From NCBI GenBank assembly GCA_964035545.1, contig OZ037769.1:5948429-6012428 (forward strand): 64,000 nt of DNA. The letters are read 5' to 3'. A program made the translations under genes and the position numbers. The notes under the pieces were generated by a model, which was given only the letters and a program-made list of their open reading frames with translations, made no database searches and was not told where the DNA came from. Origin of the DNA: Bugula neritina. Its lineage: Eukaryota; Bryozoa; Gymnolaemata; Cheilostomatida; Bugulidae. Below, one piece after another: positions 52,701 to 64,000 of the stretch (position 1 is its first letter; each line of letters opens with the position of its first letter).

Positions 52701-55700
52701 TACAGATTATTCTAATTTAACCAATTTATGGTGGCCTTGTTTAGTTTTGAGGTTTTCTTCTGGGATTAGAGTATTATATATTCACTAGTACAACACATGA
52801 CTGCTTGCTTTTAATTTGTTTATAACATCATTTACTAATTAATCTAATAATTACCACACAGTGTTTGTTACTTGTAACTAGAGCTTCTATGTATTGTAAT
52901 TAACAGTTTAATGAAAGGTATTATATTTATGCACAGTTGCTGCTCCAATTCTACACCTTATGCGCTGCTTTCAAGCAGGTTTGTGTGAATTCTCATCACA
53001 TCTAATCTTCAACAGTAACATAGCCTCTACATTGTGTTACAACAGGCTTATTGTTTCCTGCCACTTCTTAGGTAAATATCATTTTAAAAGTTATTTATCC
53101 ATTGATTAATGCAGTTTTTATATATATTATCTCCGGAATGAAGCCCTTATTTCTCCTAAACTGTTGAGTGGTTTTGTTGTTTTTCTTAGCCGCTCACTTA
53201 AAGAAATTAGCAGAGGTATTAATGGATTCTTTTGAATTGCTAGCATCAAATTACTTGTCTCAATGGTTAAGGTAATAATTTTAGTAGTGGCAGATCAAAC
53301 AGCTAATACTTTTCAACTGCAAGTGGCTTCTTTAAAATGTACATTAGCAGACCACATAGAATTTTTAGTCATCCAACTAATTTCAACTACTCACTGGTCC
53401 ATTAATGCCAAAAATTGCAAAAAAAAGTAGTTTTACTTGTCTATGGGTCTAGGCTGATGCTAAAAGGTGTTAATCTTTACAACTTGTCTAGATGAAGCTG
53501 ATCTACTCAACTCAACAAAGGGCTCTAATCCACTTAGCCATTTAATCCAGTGTGCAAACAATTTAAACTCATATTTCTTAGTAGGTAAGAACCCGATGGC
53601 AGTTCTAAAAATTGCCTTACAAGAGGAGGTAACTGCCAATCTTATAAAATTATTGTTTCTCAATTTTTTAAAGCTACTTAAAAATGTGAAACTTACTTTC
53701 AAGTTTTAATTAAATAAGCTGGAATATAAATTTCAGATCGACTTTCAATTTCCAATTCAAACTATTTTCTATACAAGATTAAATCATTCCATACTTTGTG
53801 TGCTACTATATACTTGGGTGTTATATTATAACAGCATGCAGCAATAGCAGTAATGTTTTAAACATTTAATTCGATATTGTACGTGATAAATTATTTTGGT
53901 TAGCAAATTACAATAATTATCGATTTACTTCACAATACTGAAATATTTTATAACATTTCAAACACGTCTAATTATCCTTAGCCAGGGATGGTAAGTTTAT
54001 TGAATCTGGCAGCTAATTTCCTTTAGGAATCAGCATGTAATCCCTGTACAAACATATGCTGCAGATAAGAAATAAAGCTTTCAGAAAATTAGCAATCACT
54101 GGACAAGGAATTCATGGCAGACTTATCATTGAGACAACTAATTAAATGTGCCAGCATACGAGATAATTGAATAAACTGTCTAACTACACGCTAGCGCAGA
54201 AAGTGTTAGCAAATCTACAAAGATAAAAGGCTGGCAGAGTGTTAAAAGAGCCATCGCAAAGTTGAGCAAGCTGTAATATTTTTCATTTCAATTAGGATGC
54301 TATTGAAGTGGCAATGGAGATGCAATTAATTTGTGGAGAGAAGATTTACCAGACTGTGATATTGATTACCAGTTGGTAAAGCATATGCTTGTCAACCAAG
54401 GCTTATGTTGAATTGAATTATTCTCAATGTCAATATTGTTATTTTTCCTTTGATATCCACTAACCAAAGTGTTTTTGTACTAATTTTATCTGACACAGTG
54501 AAATGGAGTTCAAATGCTCATGGAATAACCAGTGACATCAGCTATCCAATTGTGTAGAGGCAGTTATATCACTCTCACTGCAGGAACTCATGACTATTAT
54601 GAATTCAGTCATAATTTTCCCTTTCAGATGCACTTGAAGTCAAACATATTTCAAATCAACGACCAGAATCAAGCTAAGGCTGATGTATTTTATGCCAAAA
54701 TAACAAATGTTAAAACTAAAACATCTTTCAGAGTAGAGGTTAGAAATGATCATAGATTAACTGTTATATTCCAACTTTCAATCAACACATTTCAACTGAA
54801 TATGGTTAGAAAATAATAACAAATCTTTTTGACTTGAAAATTTTTGTATAAATAAGCTCAAGAGTCAAAAAACTAGTTTGAGTGTTGAAAGCAAAAGGCA
54901 ATCTCTAACTTTTAACGAGGAAAAGTCAAGGAGCTTATTTTGATTTTGTTTATTAAACCATGCCAAAAGTCAGGTATTGTAGGTAGTAAGTTTAGGTCTG
55001 TATTGATAAATGAAGGTTAGGTGAGTACCTAAAAACAGCACTCTCTGTAGAGTGTAGAGCATTGTTATTCTAAGTATGTTGATAAGAAATGTCAAAATAC
55101 CAAAGAAATATTTATGATAATTGATGCCAAGAGCTGATGACAAGTTCTAATTTGGCTGCAATCACCAGGGCAGACTCAGACCTAAATAGTACTAACACTG
55201 TGTTTAGTGAATACTTGCGTTTTCAGAAATCATGTTCTAACATGTTTAGTACTTGTACCATATTATTATGCTGGCAGGTGGTTCGAGTAGTTAGTATAAG
55301 TATAAATATTAGTATACCGTTTAAAATGGTTTTCCATGATATTTGTGTTACTTATCTAGATTATCATTATATGCAGTTATAAACCACCAGAATTATTGTG
55401 AATTACTAGTTCTGTGTGTTAGAAGGCCTAACATAAATATTGTGGTGCTGAGCAAGGCTATAATTCTGCAACTTGTGTCTCATTGTTTAAGTGTTAGGGT
55501 TTGAGAACATGTCAAGTGTGGCCTGTATTATTATGATTCTGGTAACAGGTTGAAGGTGTACACCACAAATAAGCATAAACTGCATTTTAAGTCAAATAAA
55601 GAATCTAGTTTTAGTAGCTGCCATGTTACTTTTAAAAATAATTTCTGTACTTGCATCAAAGTTTGATGTGTAAATTGAATTTGGAGTTCCAAATTCCCTA

Positions 55701-56232
55701 AACTTACTTAAGACTGTAAGTGTAACTGTAAGTACAGTACGTGTAGTTTCTTTAGTATGACCATGATGTCAACTCTGACATAATTAAAATAATGAGAGTT
55801 TTCGATGTGATAGTATTACTTAATTAGAGAAGTTGCAGCATAATATAAATACTAAGTCTAATATTAATAATTAATATATAAGCTTAGCACTACCTGAATA
55901 TAATTATGCTAATAGTAATAGTAATAGATTTGTGGACCATCACTTCTAAATTACATAATCATAATGATAATAATTAGTATATACTATATCTAATGATAAT
56001 ATGAAAATTCAACATTAAACTTGATATAAGTGAAACTAGTACAGTACAGGAATTGTGAGGTTGAGTGTAAGTTGTCTCATAACTACGTACCATCTGAACC
56101 TTGAATCGGTATAAAGACTTCTGGTCCTTTAGCTTTATGTTCAAGTCTACATCCAGGTAGCTTTGGAGCAGCCTGACTAGAAACGAATAAGTTAACAGAT
56201 ACTAGTGTCATAAGCAAAGCTAGACGACACAT
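46745..56232 (-). CDS. Type I membrane protein with CBM14-like domain and YAEI tail motif, 4 coding exons
   Basis: Exons: 56091-56232, 50571-51027, 49385-49511, 46745-47182. Phases agree and give 387 aa. Residues 1-21 are a signal peptide (MCRLALLMTLVSVNLFVSS). C50, C72, C78, C83, C86, C88, C101, C108 and C110 form a compact ectodomain. Its core NCQNYFEC followed by ETFNPVTSQC matches the peritrophin-A/chitin-binding type-2 (CBM14) pattern, with extra cysteines. A Thr/Pro-rich stalk (112-165) precedes one transmembrane helix at about 168-191 (VIIIAAIVSATVIVIVVIVM). The tail of about 195 residues has Y235 in VYAEIDE, a likely SH2 ligand when phosphorylated, a proline-rich stretch (RAPPLPDHQPPPP) and a Ser-rich end (DSSVSTDSQYSQSSHPTS). 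An in-frame ATG at 56299-56301 would add 23 residues but bury the signal peptide, so 56232 is preferred. I do not recognise a named orthologue. A surface receptor or adhesion role is inference. Confidence 0.8.
51028..56090 (-). other. Large intron 1 of the membrane protein gene
   Basis: About 5 kb between the signal-peptide exon and the ectodomain exon. Open frames inside (for example 53467-53709 and 54532-54816, plus strand) have no recognisable domain. No repeat family was identified. Confidence 0.6.
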
Positions 56233-56602
56233 CTTTACAGGTGCACTGCTACTAGTCCATGTGACTGGTGATATTCTACAGCAGCTGCTAGACGTCCACA
56301 TCGTGATGTCACACTTGCGCCGTTAATTATTCACCTATCACCTCTTTGCGCTTAAATATCAATAAACAAAACAACACAAACAATTTTTGGTCAGCTGGTA
56401 GCAGACCCGTTCAACTCAACGGTACTATTACGTTTTAATTAATAGTATAAAAACGGCTTTCTCCTGGCCTAGCACGATATCTTTGTATACGGATTGAATC
56501 CGTTACGTGATTGGCTGAAACGCTTGCATGCTCCGCCTCTTATTTTGATTATTAGCCCACGTGCTGCTAAGCATATTTGATATGTATGGCCTATAGTTGA
56601 AG
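56233..56602. other. 5' flank of the membrane protein gene
   Basis: Contains the 5' UTR and probably the promoter, squeezed between the coding start and the DNA transposon. A CRE-like TGATGTCACA occurs near 56304. No clear TATA box. Confidence 0.4.
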
Positions 56603-56640
56603 CCTAGGGCCACACGGTGCGTATTTTCGCATGCGAAAAT
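56603..56640 (+). repeat. Left terminal inverted repeat, outer 38 bp
   Basis: Complementary to 61043-61080 with one mismatch. Its inner 18 bases (56623-56640, ATTTTCGCATGCGAAAAT) are themselves a perfect palindrome. Confidence 0.9.
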
Positions 56641-56906
56641 TGAAACCACAAGTAGCAAAGGCGTCCACTGTAGCGTCAGTGATGCGTGATAAATAAAGCT
56701 TTCATTTTTAAATCGCACTCGCTTTCAATAAAACGCAATTTACTGGAATTTAGCACTAAAATAAAGAAATTGGGCTCGCTTAATAACTACCAGCCAATTA
56801 GGTGACGACGACAGAGACGATTCGCACTTGCGTTGAAAATGCAGAGCGACAAGTGCGAACGTTTTCTCAACGCGCACAGTGGACACCTTTGCTACTTGTG
56901 ATTTCA
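56641..56906. mobile_element. Nested 266 bp MITE in the left transposon end
   Basis: Its inverted ends of about 31 bp begin TGAAACCACAAGTAGCAAAG and differ at two positions. AT at 56639-56640 and 56907-56908 flanks it as a 2 bp target duplication. The uninterrupted equivalent of the site is in the right arm at about 61032-61048. No coding capacity, and less AT-rich than its surroundings. Confidence 0.9.
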
Positions 56907-57983
56907 ATAGACCATGTAAAACTCAGCCAATCAGCGAAGTGTACCAGGTCAATGTCTTACCATTGTAACTGATATAAAATTCTGCAAGTTCAATTGCAAA
57001 ATGCATGCTTCTAAAAGCTAGTTGTGCAACTTTTTTTTCATGCATTATTTAATTTCATATCTTAAATTGATGACTCTTGAAATGATTTTTTAAAATGTCT
57101 GAATTAAGTGTTTATAAAACGCAATTAAAAATTGCATGTCTAGAAAAATGACCTGGTACACTTTTGCAACTTAAGGCCAATTATTACATAACTGCCAGCT
57201 TAGTAGTTATTTGTTGTTGCAGCTTGAATGGGTTATTGTTTAGCATTGGAAGCTTGCAGTAAACATCTGTGAATTTGGTACATGACTTTGATTGGCTGGT
57301 TTTTGAATGGCCCTTTAATATATGCATCTGAATGGCTGGGTAGTGTAGACCCGCCTACATCCAGCTAATGTACAGTAGCCAATCCACAGTAGTATTACAA
57401 AATTTCTGCTTAACAAATGAAATATTTTGGTCATTTGTTATGTACTTTACAATAGTAAATATTCTATTCAACTAGAATTTTATTGTATGTAAGCCATGGG
57501 AACTACTAAGAGGTTAAATCAACCACCCATGCTAGTAATATTGTAGCCCACAGTAATAACAAGTCCACACCATATAAATATACACATAAGCTATTATGTG
57601 CAGCTTATGAATGCTAAAATGACCCAATTTCTTACTTTCAATTTGAAAAAAATTGTATTACATATTCTGCCACTTCTGCACCAGGAACTTGTTTTCCTTT
57701 TAAATTTTGAAAATAGTAGTCAGTTTCTATAGCAGTCAACATCCACAATAAACAATGTAAGCTTTCAAATAAACTATAAATATATGAAATATTAGTGTGG
57801 AAACAATGCAATTTATTCATTGCTATGATGAAAAATTACAAGAATATTATATAAAAGCTAGATATAGATTTCTAGTAAAATGGCACAGGTAAAAATAACA
57901 CATTTTTACTTCAAATTCTAAATTTCATCAGTCACCAATGGTGGCTGTAGATTACAGAGAGCACAGCAAACTATCATAATCTT
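56907..57983 (+). repeat. Left long inverted arm
   Basis: Nearly identical reverse complement of 59970-61042. It carries only chance open frames, for example 57638-57820, mirrored at 60131-60313. Confidence 0.9.
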
Positions 57984-58021
57984 GTCTAATAGAGGTGCCA
58001 ACACCAAGTTCACACCTCCAG

Positions 58022-59925
58022 GACTATTTAAAATATTGAACTCCTTTATCCTTTTGATTGCTCTTTGATTGCTCTGACATGGATTCGAAGGTTAGAAATC
58101 AACTTTGTTTGCAGTAACTGCATTTGCAAATAGCCTCTTTTCCCAGGTGATATAGCCAACTTGGCTCCAGCGCCTATAAGTTCTTCTTCAATAAGAAAGC
58201 CTCTATCTGCCATGACCACATCATCTGGGTTTATAAAGTCTAAGAACCCAGAGTCATTCACTACACACTTGTCTGAGGCTCTACCTCCCATTCCATGCGA
58301 AATAGAGCAGATAGTGCCCCTGGGTGTAATTGCAACCAAATACTTGATGGTGTTGATATTTTTATACTTACTCCATGTTAAATATTGAGCCAGCTTTGAT
58401 TGAGGCTTGCAAATGAATATTTCTGTGTAGTCTATAATGCACCTAATGTTAGAATATTGGCTTTGAAAGCTCAGAGGGATGTTCTTGTTGGAAAAACTAT
58501 TAGATTGTTCAGTTCTCTTGCTAAAATATCTAATGTGTTTTTGAAGGTTTTGCTTGCTAGCAATCTAGAGATATAAAAAAGGCCAGCAAGTATTTGAAAC
58601 TGTAAACCTTGACGCAGCTTCATCAAAGCCAATAAAAGTTTATCTTGTCTTGTTAACTTTTTTCTGAGAGTGAGAACTTTCATCTTCAGACATATAAATC
58701 TAAATATAGTAAATAAAGAATGAAAATTAAATTATGATTCAAATTATAATGTATGTGCTAAATAAATTTTGTGCTTAGTTTGTATTCATTCAGCAGTTTT
58801 TACCCTCTGGGAAGTAGCTTCAGTTATATTTGCAACAACTATGAAGTTCAAGAACTGCTAGCTGAAGGCTTGACCCAATATATCACCATCCAAACAAAAT
58901 GTAATGTGTGTCAACATGTGTTACGTAATGCTGTAACAGTACATAATAAGCTAGTTGTATGAATACATGCTTTAAATGAAGTCATGAGTTTAAACAAATA
59001 GTGTTGAAAAACAATTATTACTTCATTTTATAATTATACTATAACTAATTCAAACCCATATTATTTCTAGAATAGCATTTAATAATGTTTGTGAATAAGT
59101 GAAACTAGTAACAAGTGTAAACCATTTTAGTTTTAAACACTGAGTTAGTTTCAGCTAAAAATTAGATCAGGAGGCCACTTTTGATAGGCTTTAAAATAAC
59201 CAAGGAAAATTTAAGTCAAAACAATTTACTTTTCCTGGAGAAAGTGAGTCAATTTGTCCACAAATAAAAGACTGCTGCTTGTTTAAATAAAACCCTAAAC
59301 TAAATAAGTCGAAGCATACAGATGACCACTGTGGTATTTATGAATATCTTACATAAAACAACATATTTAATAAAAAATGTATGAATGATGCACTCACACA
59401 GCAACAAATTTAATTAAAATGACAGTTTTACTACACATCAAATTTAATCAATGTAAAAATTTTAGCATAGTGAGACTTGCATTGTTTATTTGTAATAAAC
59501 CATAGTCTATCTTTGCAATAAGAAAATCATAATTTTCACCTTGCTAAAAAATAGTATAGAGAACGTTTAGGTATTCCAGTATAGAATTTAGTTTGCTCAT
59601 CTGTAGTGGTGAAAGTTTTAAAAACTTACTTTTTCAATAGTTGCTTTTTGTTTAAACGTGGAACTTTTTGAGCCTTTTCTTCCAACTTTTGATTTTCGTC
59701 TATCAATAGAATGTGCAGATCTTTTTTTCTGAGTAGTTGATGATTCTGGTAACTCAGTTACTTCTGATGAAGTCTGACTATGAGGATGGCTGTCAGATGA
59801 GTTCTGTTGCTCTATATCAGCTGACTCTGTTGAAGATGTTTTCTGTTCGCTTCCTTCACATGTTTCATTAAAACCACTGTTTTTTGTGCGTCTTACATTA
59901 TATGCTTTAGTGCGTTAGTAACCCA
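58022..59925 (-). pseudogene. DDE_Tnp_4-type transposase, broken
   Basis: In gene order: a Ser/Lys-rich N-terminal segment (59634-59925) ends in a GTAAG donor-like site. A helix-turn-helix segment follows (58471-58683: LTRQDKLLLALMKLRQ, IVFPTRTS). Then comes the catalytic region (about 58046-58460: CIIDYTEIFI, AITPRGTICSIS, GGRASDK, VVMADRGFLIEEELIGAGAK, NLRIHV), in which the D-T-E and ADRGF motifs mark the DDE core. The helix-turn-helix and catalytic parts are in different frames. A second shift near 58052-58077 comes from a tandem duplication of 11 bases and ends the frame early. The copy is therefore unlikely to make a working transposase. The element family is inferred from the motifs. 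Confidence 0.85.
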
Positions 59926-59969
59926 AATGAAAGATTGGAGTTTGATTTTGCTCAGTGGGCTGACCATCC

Positions 59970-61042
59970 TTATGATTATGATAGTCTGCTATGCTCTCTG
60001 TAATCTACAGCCACCATTGGTGACTGATGAAATTTAGAATTTGAAGTAAAAATGTGTTATTTTTACCTGTGCCATTTTATAGAAATCTATATCTAGCTTT
60101 TATATAATCTTGTAATTTTTCATCATAGCAATGAATAAATTACATTGTTTCCACACTAATATTTCATATATTTATAGTTTATTTGAAAGCTTACGTTGTT
60201 TATTGTGGATGTTGACTGCTATAGAAACTGACTACTATTTTCAAAATTTAAAAGGAAAACAAGTTCCTGGTACAGAAGTGACAGAATATGTAATACAATT
60301 TTTTTCAAATTGAAAGTAAGAAATTGGGTCATTTTAGCATTCATAAGCTGCACATAATAGCTTATGTGTATATTTATATGGTGTGGACTTGCTATTACTG
60401 CGAGCAACAATATTACTAGCATGGGTGGTTGATTTAACCTCTTAGTAGTTCCCATGGCTTACATACAATAAAATTCTAGTTGAATAGAATATTTACTATT
60501 GTAAAGTACAAAACAAATGACCAAAATATTTCATTTGTTAAACAGAAATTTTGTAATACTACTGTGGATTGGCTACTGTACATTAGCTGGATGTAGGCGG
60601 GTCTACACTACCCAGCCATTCAGATGCATATACTAAAGGGCCATTCAAAAACCAGCCAATCAAAGTCATGTACCAAATTCACAGATGTTTACTGCAAGCT
60701 TCCAATGCTAAACAATAACCCATTCAAGCTGCAACAACAAATAACTACTAAGCTGGCAGTTATGTAATAATTGGCCTTAAGTTGCAAAAGTGTACCAGGT
60801 CATTTTTCTAGACATGCAATTTTTAATTGCGTTTTATAAACACTTAATTCAGATATTTTAAAAAATCATTTCAAGAGTCATCAATTTAAGATATGAAATT
60901 AAATTATGCATGAAAAAAAAGTTGCACAACTAGCTTTTAGAAGCATGCATTTTGCAATTGAACTTGCAGAATTTTATATCAGTTACAATGGTAAGACATT
61001 GACCTGGTACACTTCGCTGATTGGCTGAGTTTTACATGGTCT
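59970..61042 (-). repeat. Right long inverted arm
   Basis: Mirror copy of 56907-57983. It lacks the nested MITE and so preserves the original junction with the terminal palindrome. Confidence 0.9.
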
Positions 61043-61080
61043 ATTTTCGCATGCGAAAATACGCACAGTGTGGCCCTAGG
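61043..61080 (-). repeat. Right terminal inverted repeat, outer 38 bp
   Basis: Complementary to 56603-56640. It contains the same 18 bp palindrome at 61043-61060. Confidence 0.9.
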
Positions 61081-64000
61081 CGAACACTTCCACCAACGAA
61101 TCTGAACAAAATGGTATTTTCTAAAAACCACCTTATGTCGCACCATTTTGGTACATTACTGCTTAGCACTCAAAATAAATTACCAAAAGCAAAAGACAAA
61201 GCTAGGTACCATTATTAGCAACGTGGCTGTCTTCAACACACAACTCTCACTCTTTCATAACGAAGCTTTTCAAAGCCAACAATAATTAAGTTAACTTTAA
61301 TACCAGCTAGAAACACCTTATCTCTCAACTGATGGCGAAGTAAAGTGAGCTAATTTTTATATAACAGCATCGTCATAACAGCTATTTGTTTAAATGAAAG
61401 AATTGCAGATTTCTCTGCCTGACACTTTGCTATCACTTCTTATTATAAAGATAATGATGCTTGTACTGCAAACCCAGCTCTGTAATATATAACTAAACCA
61501 TTCCTCAATTTCGGTAGCTCTTCATTAAATTAATTTGCAAAGTTTTTTGATTGATGGTGATTGATAATGTGTTAGGACATGACTAGAGGTAATAACTATG
61601 GTTAGTTATAAATCATTTTAGCTTTTCCATCCACACCTCTGCCTGCCAGTTGCCACCAGTGCCAGATGCGTGTCTCTCTGAACAGTCAACACTTGATATA
61701 TTTTGTTTGCGTAATAAAATACAGAAATATTTCATGTTGTGACCAGGTGCTAAATTCAACAAAGTTATTTTGAATATTTATATATTTCTTCCTCTATTAA
61801 AAGTTCTAGCAGTACTGTATCTGTGATGTGCACACACATTTAGCATGTCGTATAAGCCCCACCTGGCTGGTCCATCCAACATACTTTCTCACCAATTATA
61901 GAAAGAAGAATGATACGCAGCTCTTGTTTCATTGTTTTCTCTACAGAATATTATTCTATGATTTTTAACTGTTCACCAGGCATTGATTGCTTGACAATGG
62001 TCTAATAATTATGTATGCAAACTGAGAGTAAAACACAACTGCTATGCAAGCAAATACAAATAATGTAACAATAGGAGGTCTAAGAAATGAGGTATTTAGT
62101 AAGTCGCTATACAACTGGATGATAATGGCCTTGCTGTGTTGAATGACTGTACACAAATATGCAGCTTTTGTATCGGTGAATACACAATATGAAGATTCTC
62201 ACAGCCTCATCAGTTTTTATCTTATTTCCCTATTCAAACAATAGAGGGAAACATGACTATCATGTTTACTAGCATACATTGCCTTCAGTGGATCTAGGCA
62301 ACTGTAAGTGACTTCAACTCTTTTGGAGTTGCAGCTCCTGTAAGGTGCATTGGTTACAATCAAACTGCATGAAATCAAATTCACTTACACATAAATGAGA
62401 TATACTGTTTTAGTATTTAATTTAAATGAATATTTTGCATATCCTCAGTGTATTTCAATTAGAACAGTGTTTGAAAATGTACATTAGAAAGTTGTTGAGC
62501 AAAGATTTTGGAAAAGTTGATGCTGCAATGATGTTTTATATAATATCACTGCACAATGAGGCCAACAAAAAATGAGCCAATTTTAAAGTTCATACTGGGC
62601 ACAGCCGTCTGCTATCAATCACAGACCACCCAACAGATAGTTTGTAATAGCCATTTTTTGCATGTAACAAAATTTAATTCACCAATAGAATATCTGATAT
62701 AAATGAGCATGCTAAAATGTCAAAGTCCCATCAACTTTGTGAATAAAAAGATTGGCAGTTACTTGAAACATTTTTTGCCATGTAGAACTTTAAATTAAAA
62801 CATGAAGTTTGGTTGCCTCTGCCAATTAAAGGTCAAGGATCGATGTAAGCTGTGAGACATGGATTTGCAAATGACTAATGCTGCCTTAACTGCTGCTTCA
62901 CACTACAATTCATTCATAGTTCAGCCACAATACCAAGCAAAGATGTTATCTGACGCATACATTTTTATATTAATATTATCTGATGACAAAATATATAGCA
63001 GGTATGAGCCAATATATGAATACCAAGTAGAGAGATTATATGCTTGGCTGCTGCATTTCCAAGTAAGACACGCAGCATAGCTCGATCCATTATAACACAA
63101 GTTTATGATGTTTCTGTTATCCCCAACTGCTCTAATGAGTAAGTTTACCAGTCAAAACTGGGCTGCAATTTTTTGAAGGGTAGTGGTCGGGCAATAACTG
63201 TTAACAGAATACTAGTTTACGTCCAGAGTTCACGGTAAACATTTCTCATGGTATACAATTCCTATGCCACAAAAATCGACAAGTCCAACCATTCAAACTC
63301 CAATCAAAATTCACAAACTGGGTATAAATTTGACCTCTAAATTTAGGCTCCAAATAGTGACTTTTCAAAGATAGGTACAGCTTGATCATAATAATATATA
63401 ATATATTTTAGAGGGTGTCAAGACGCTAGTTTGTATGCATGTCTAGCGTACGCAAACTGTAGAACAAAATAGAAGTTATTGAAGTAACTCGTTCTCTAAG
63501 TTTTACTCTAACTTGAAAAGTAAATATACTGAACTGAAAAGCAATATACAATAAGCCTGGTTGGTATATAACTGAGTGCCTACTATATATGCATCTGCAT
63601 AATACATGATGAAATAGAAAAAACAAATCTTTGCCTTGATCTTCAACCCACCAAACACTCTTATAGATTTACCATATGCAAAGTGCATATCTTTCTTTAA
63701 TTGGTTCGAGCAGATCAAAGTTTGTTTTGCCAAATTCCCAGCCAAATGCATTATGTAACACCCCACGCTGATATAGATTTGACACCTTCATTTTCATTTT
63801 TAAATGTAATCTTACATGAGCTGCAACTAATTCAATTTTATTTCAAAATAAATTACAAGTAGCACTTGAGTCACAGTTTCCTTGCATATTAAATTATACT
63901 TGTCAGAGGTGAGAACTAATTTACCAATTTTGCATTCGGGGCCTGAATTATTATTGGAAGTTTTCATGTGCAGATGTGTCAAAAATTGATTAACTATAGA
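61081..64000. other. Intergenic, no gene recognised
   Basis: AT-rich. The open frames at 62859-63080 and 63503-63766 have slightly less skewed composition but show no domain, splice context or family resemblance that I can support. Confidence 0.5.

Larger units (their letters stand above)
56607..61076. mobile_element. DNA transposon with about 1.1 kb inverted arms, degenerate
   Basis: The ends match as inverted repeats (GGGCCACAC-N-GTGCGT...), with TA at 56605-56606 and 61077-61078 as a possible 2 bp target duplication; the CCTAGG palindrome makes the exact limits ambiguous. Terminal repeats continue inward as nearly identical arms of about 1.07 kb (56907-57983 and 59970-61042). The centre holds a broken minus-strand transposase with an HTH_Tnp_4-like and a DDE_Tnp_4-like part. 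The combination suggests the ISL2EU/Harbinger-like group, but that is inference. A 266 bp MITE interrupts the left end. Confidence 0.85.

Noticed and set aside
57638-57820. Open frame repeated at 60131-60313
   Set aside because: Both are the same sequence in the two inverted arms of the transposon. It is short, AT-rich and without domain resemblance.

Overview
The window is AT-rich nuclear DNA from an invertebrate animal. The genes are split by GT-AG introns of 0.1 to 5 kb, the two named genes have clear vertebrate orthologues, and the mobile DNA is of animal type (a BEL/Pao LTR retrotransposon, DDE transposons, MITEs). A lophotrochozoan such as a mollusc is plausible, but nothing here fixes the phylum.

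Layout, left to right. The window opens with what looks like the last exon and poly(A) signal of a plus-strand gene (212-405). Facing it tail to tail is a complete 11-exon minus-strand ABTB1 orthologue (959-6674, 473 aa). Next is a complete minus-strand SLC4 anion exchanger of the AE1/2/3 type (7925-24075). It has 22 coding exons on the long form, 1086 aa, and an alternative first coding exon at 19414-19510 that would give a 993 aa form. Its introns hold a (GT)n tract of more than 1 kb and two minisatellites that run up to splice sites.

About 2 kb upstream of the exchanger lies a young BEL/Pao retrotransposon (26056-34160) with two 700 bp LTRs that look identical and one open gag-pol frame. 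Its left end is abnormal: an inverted copy of the last 93 bp of the LTR, then a second copy of the polypurine-tract segment, precede the 5' LTR. The target duplication CTTGC flanks this composite structure.

From 34.2 to 46.7 kb I see no gene, only tandem repeats, palindromes, a foldback and a MITE copy. A third minus-strand gene (46745-56232, four coding exons, 387 aa) encodes an unnamed type I membrane protein: signal peptide, peritrophin-A/CBM14-like cysteine domain, Thr-rich stalk, one transmembrane helix, and a long tail with a YAEI tyrosine motif. Upstream of it sits a 4.5 kb DNA transposon (56607-61076) with inverted arms of about 1.1 kb and a broken DDE_Tnp_4-type transposase. A 266 bp MITE has landed inside its left end, and the right end supplies the matching empty site. 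The last 3 kb show no recognisable gene.

All exon structures were read by eye from splice consensus, frame continuity and remembered family patterns. No alignment or transcript data were available.
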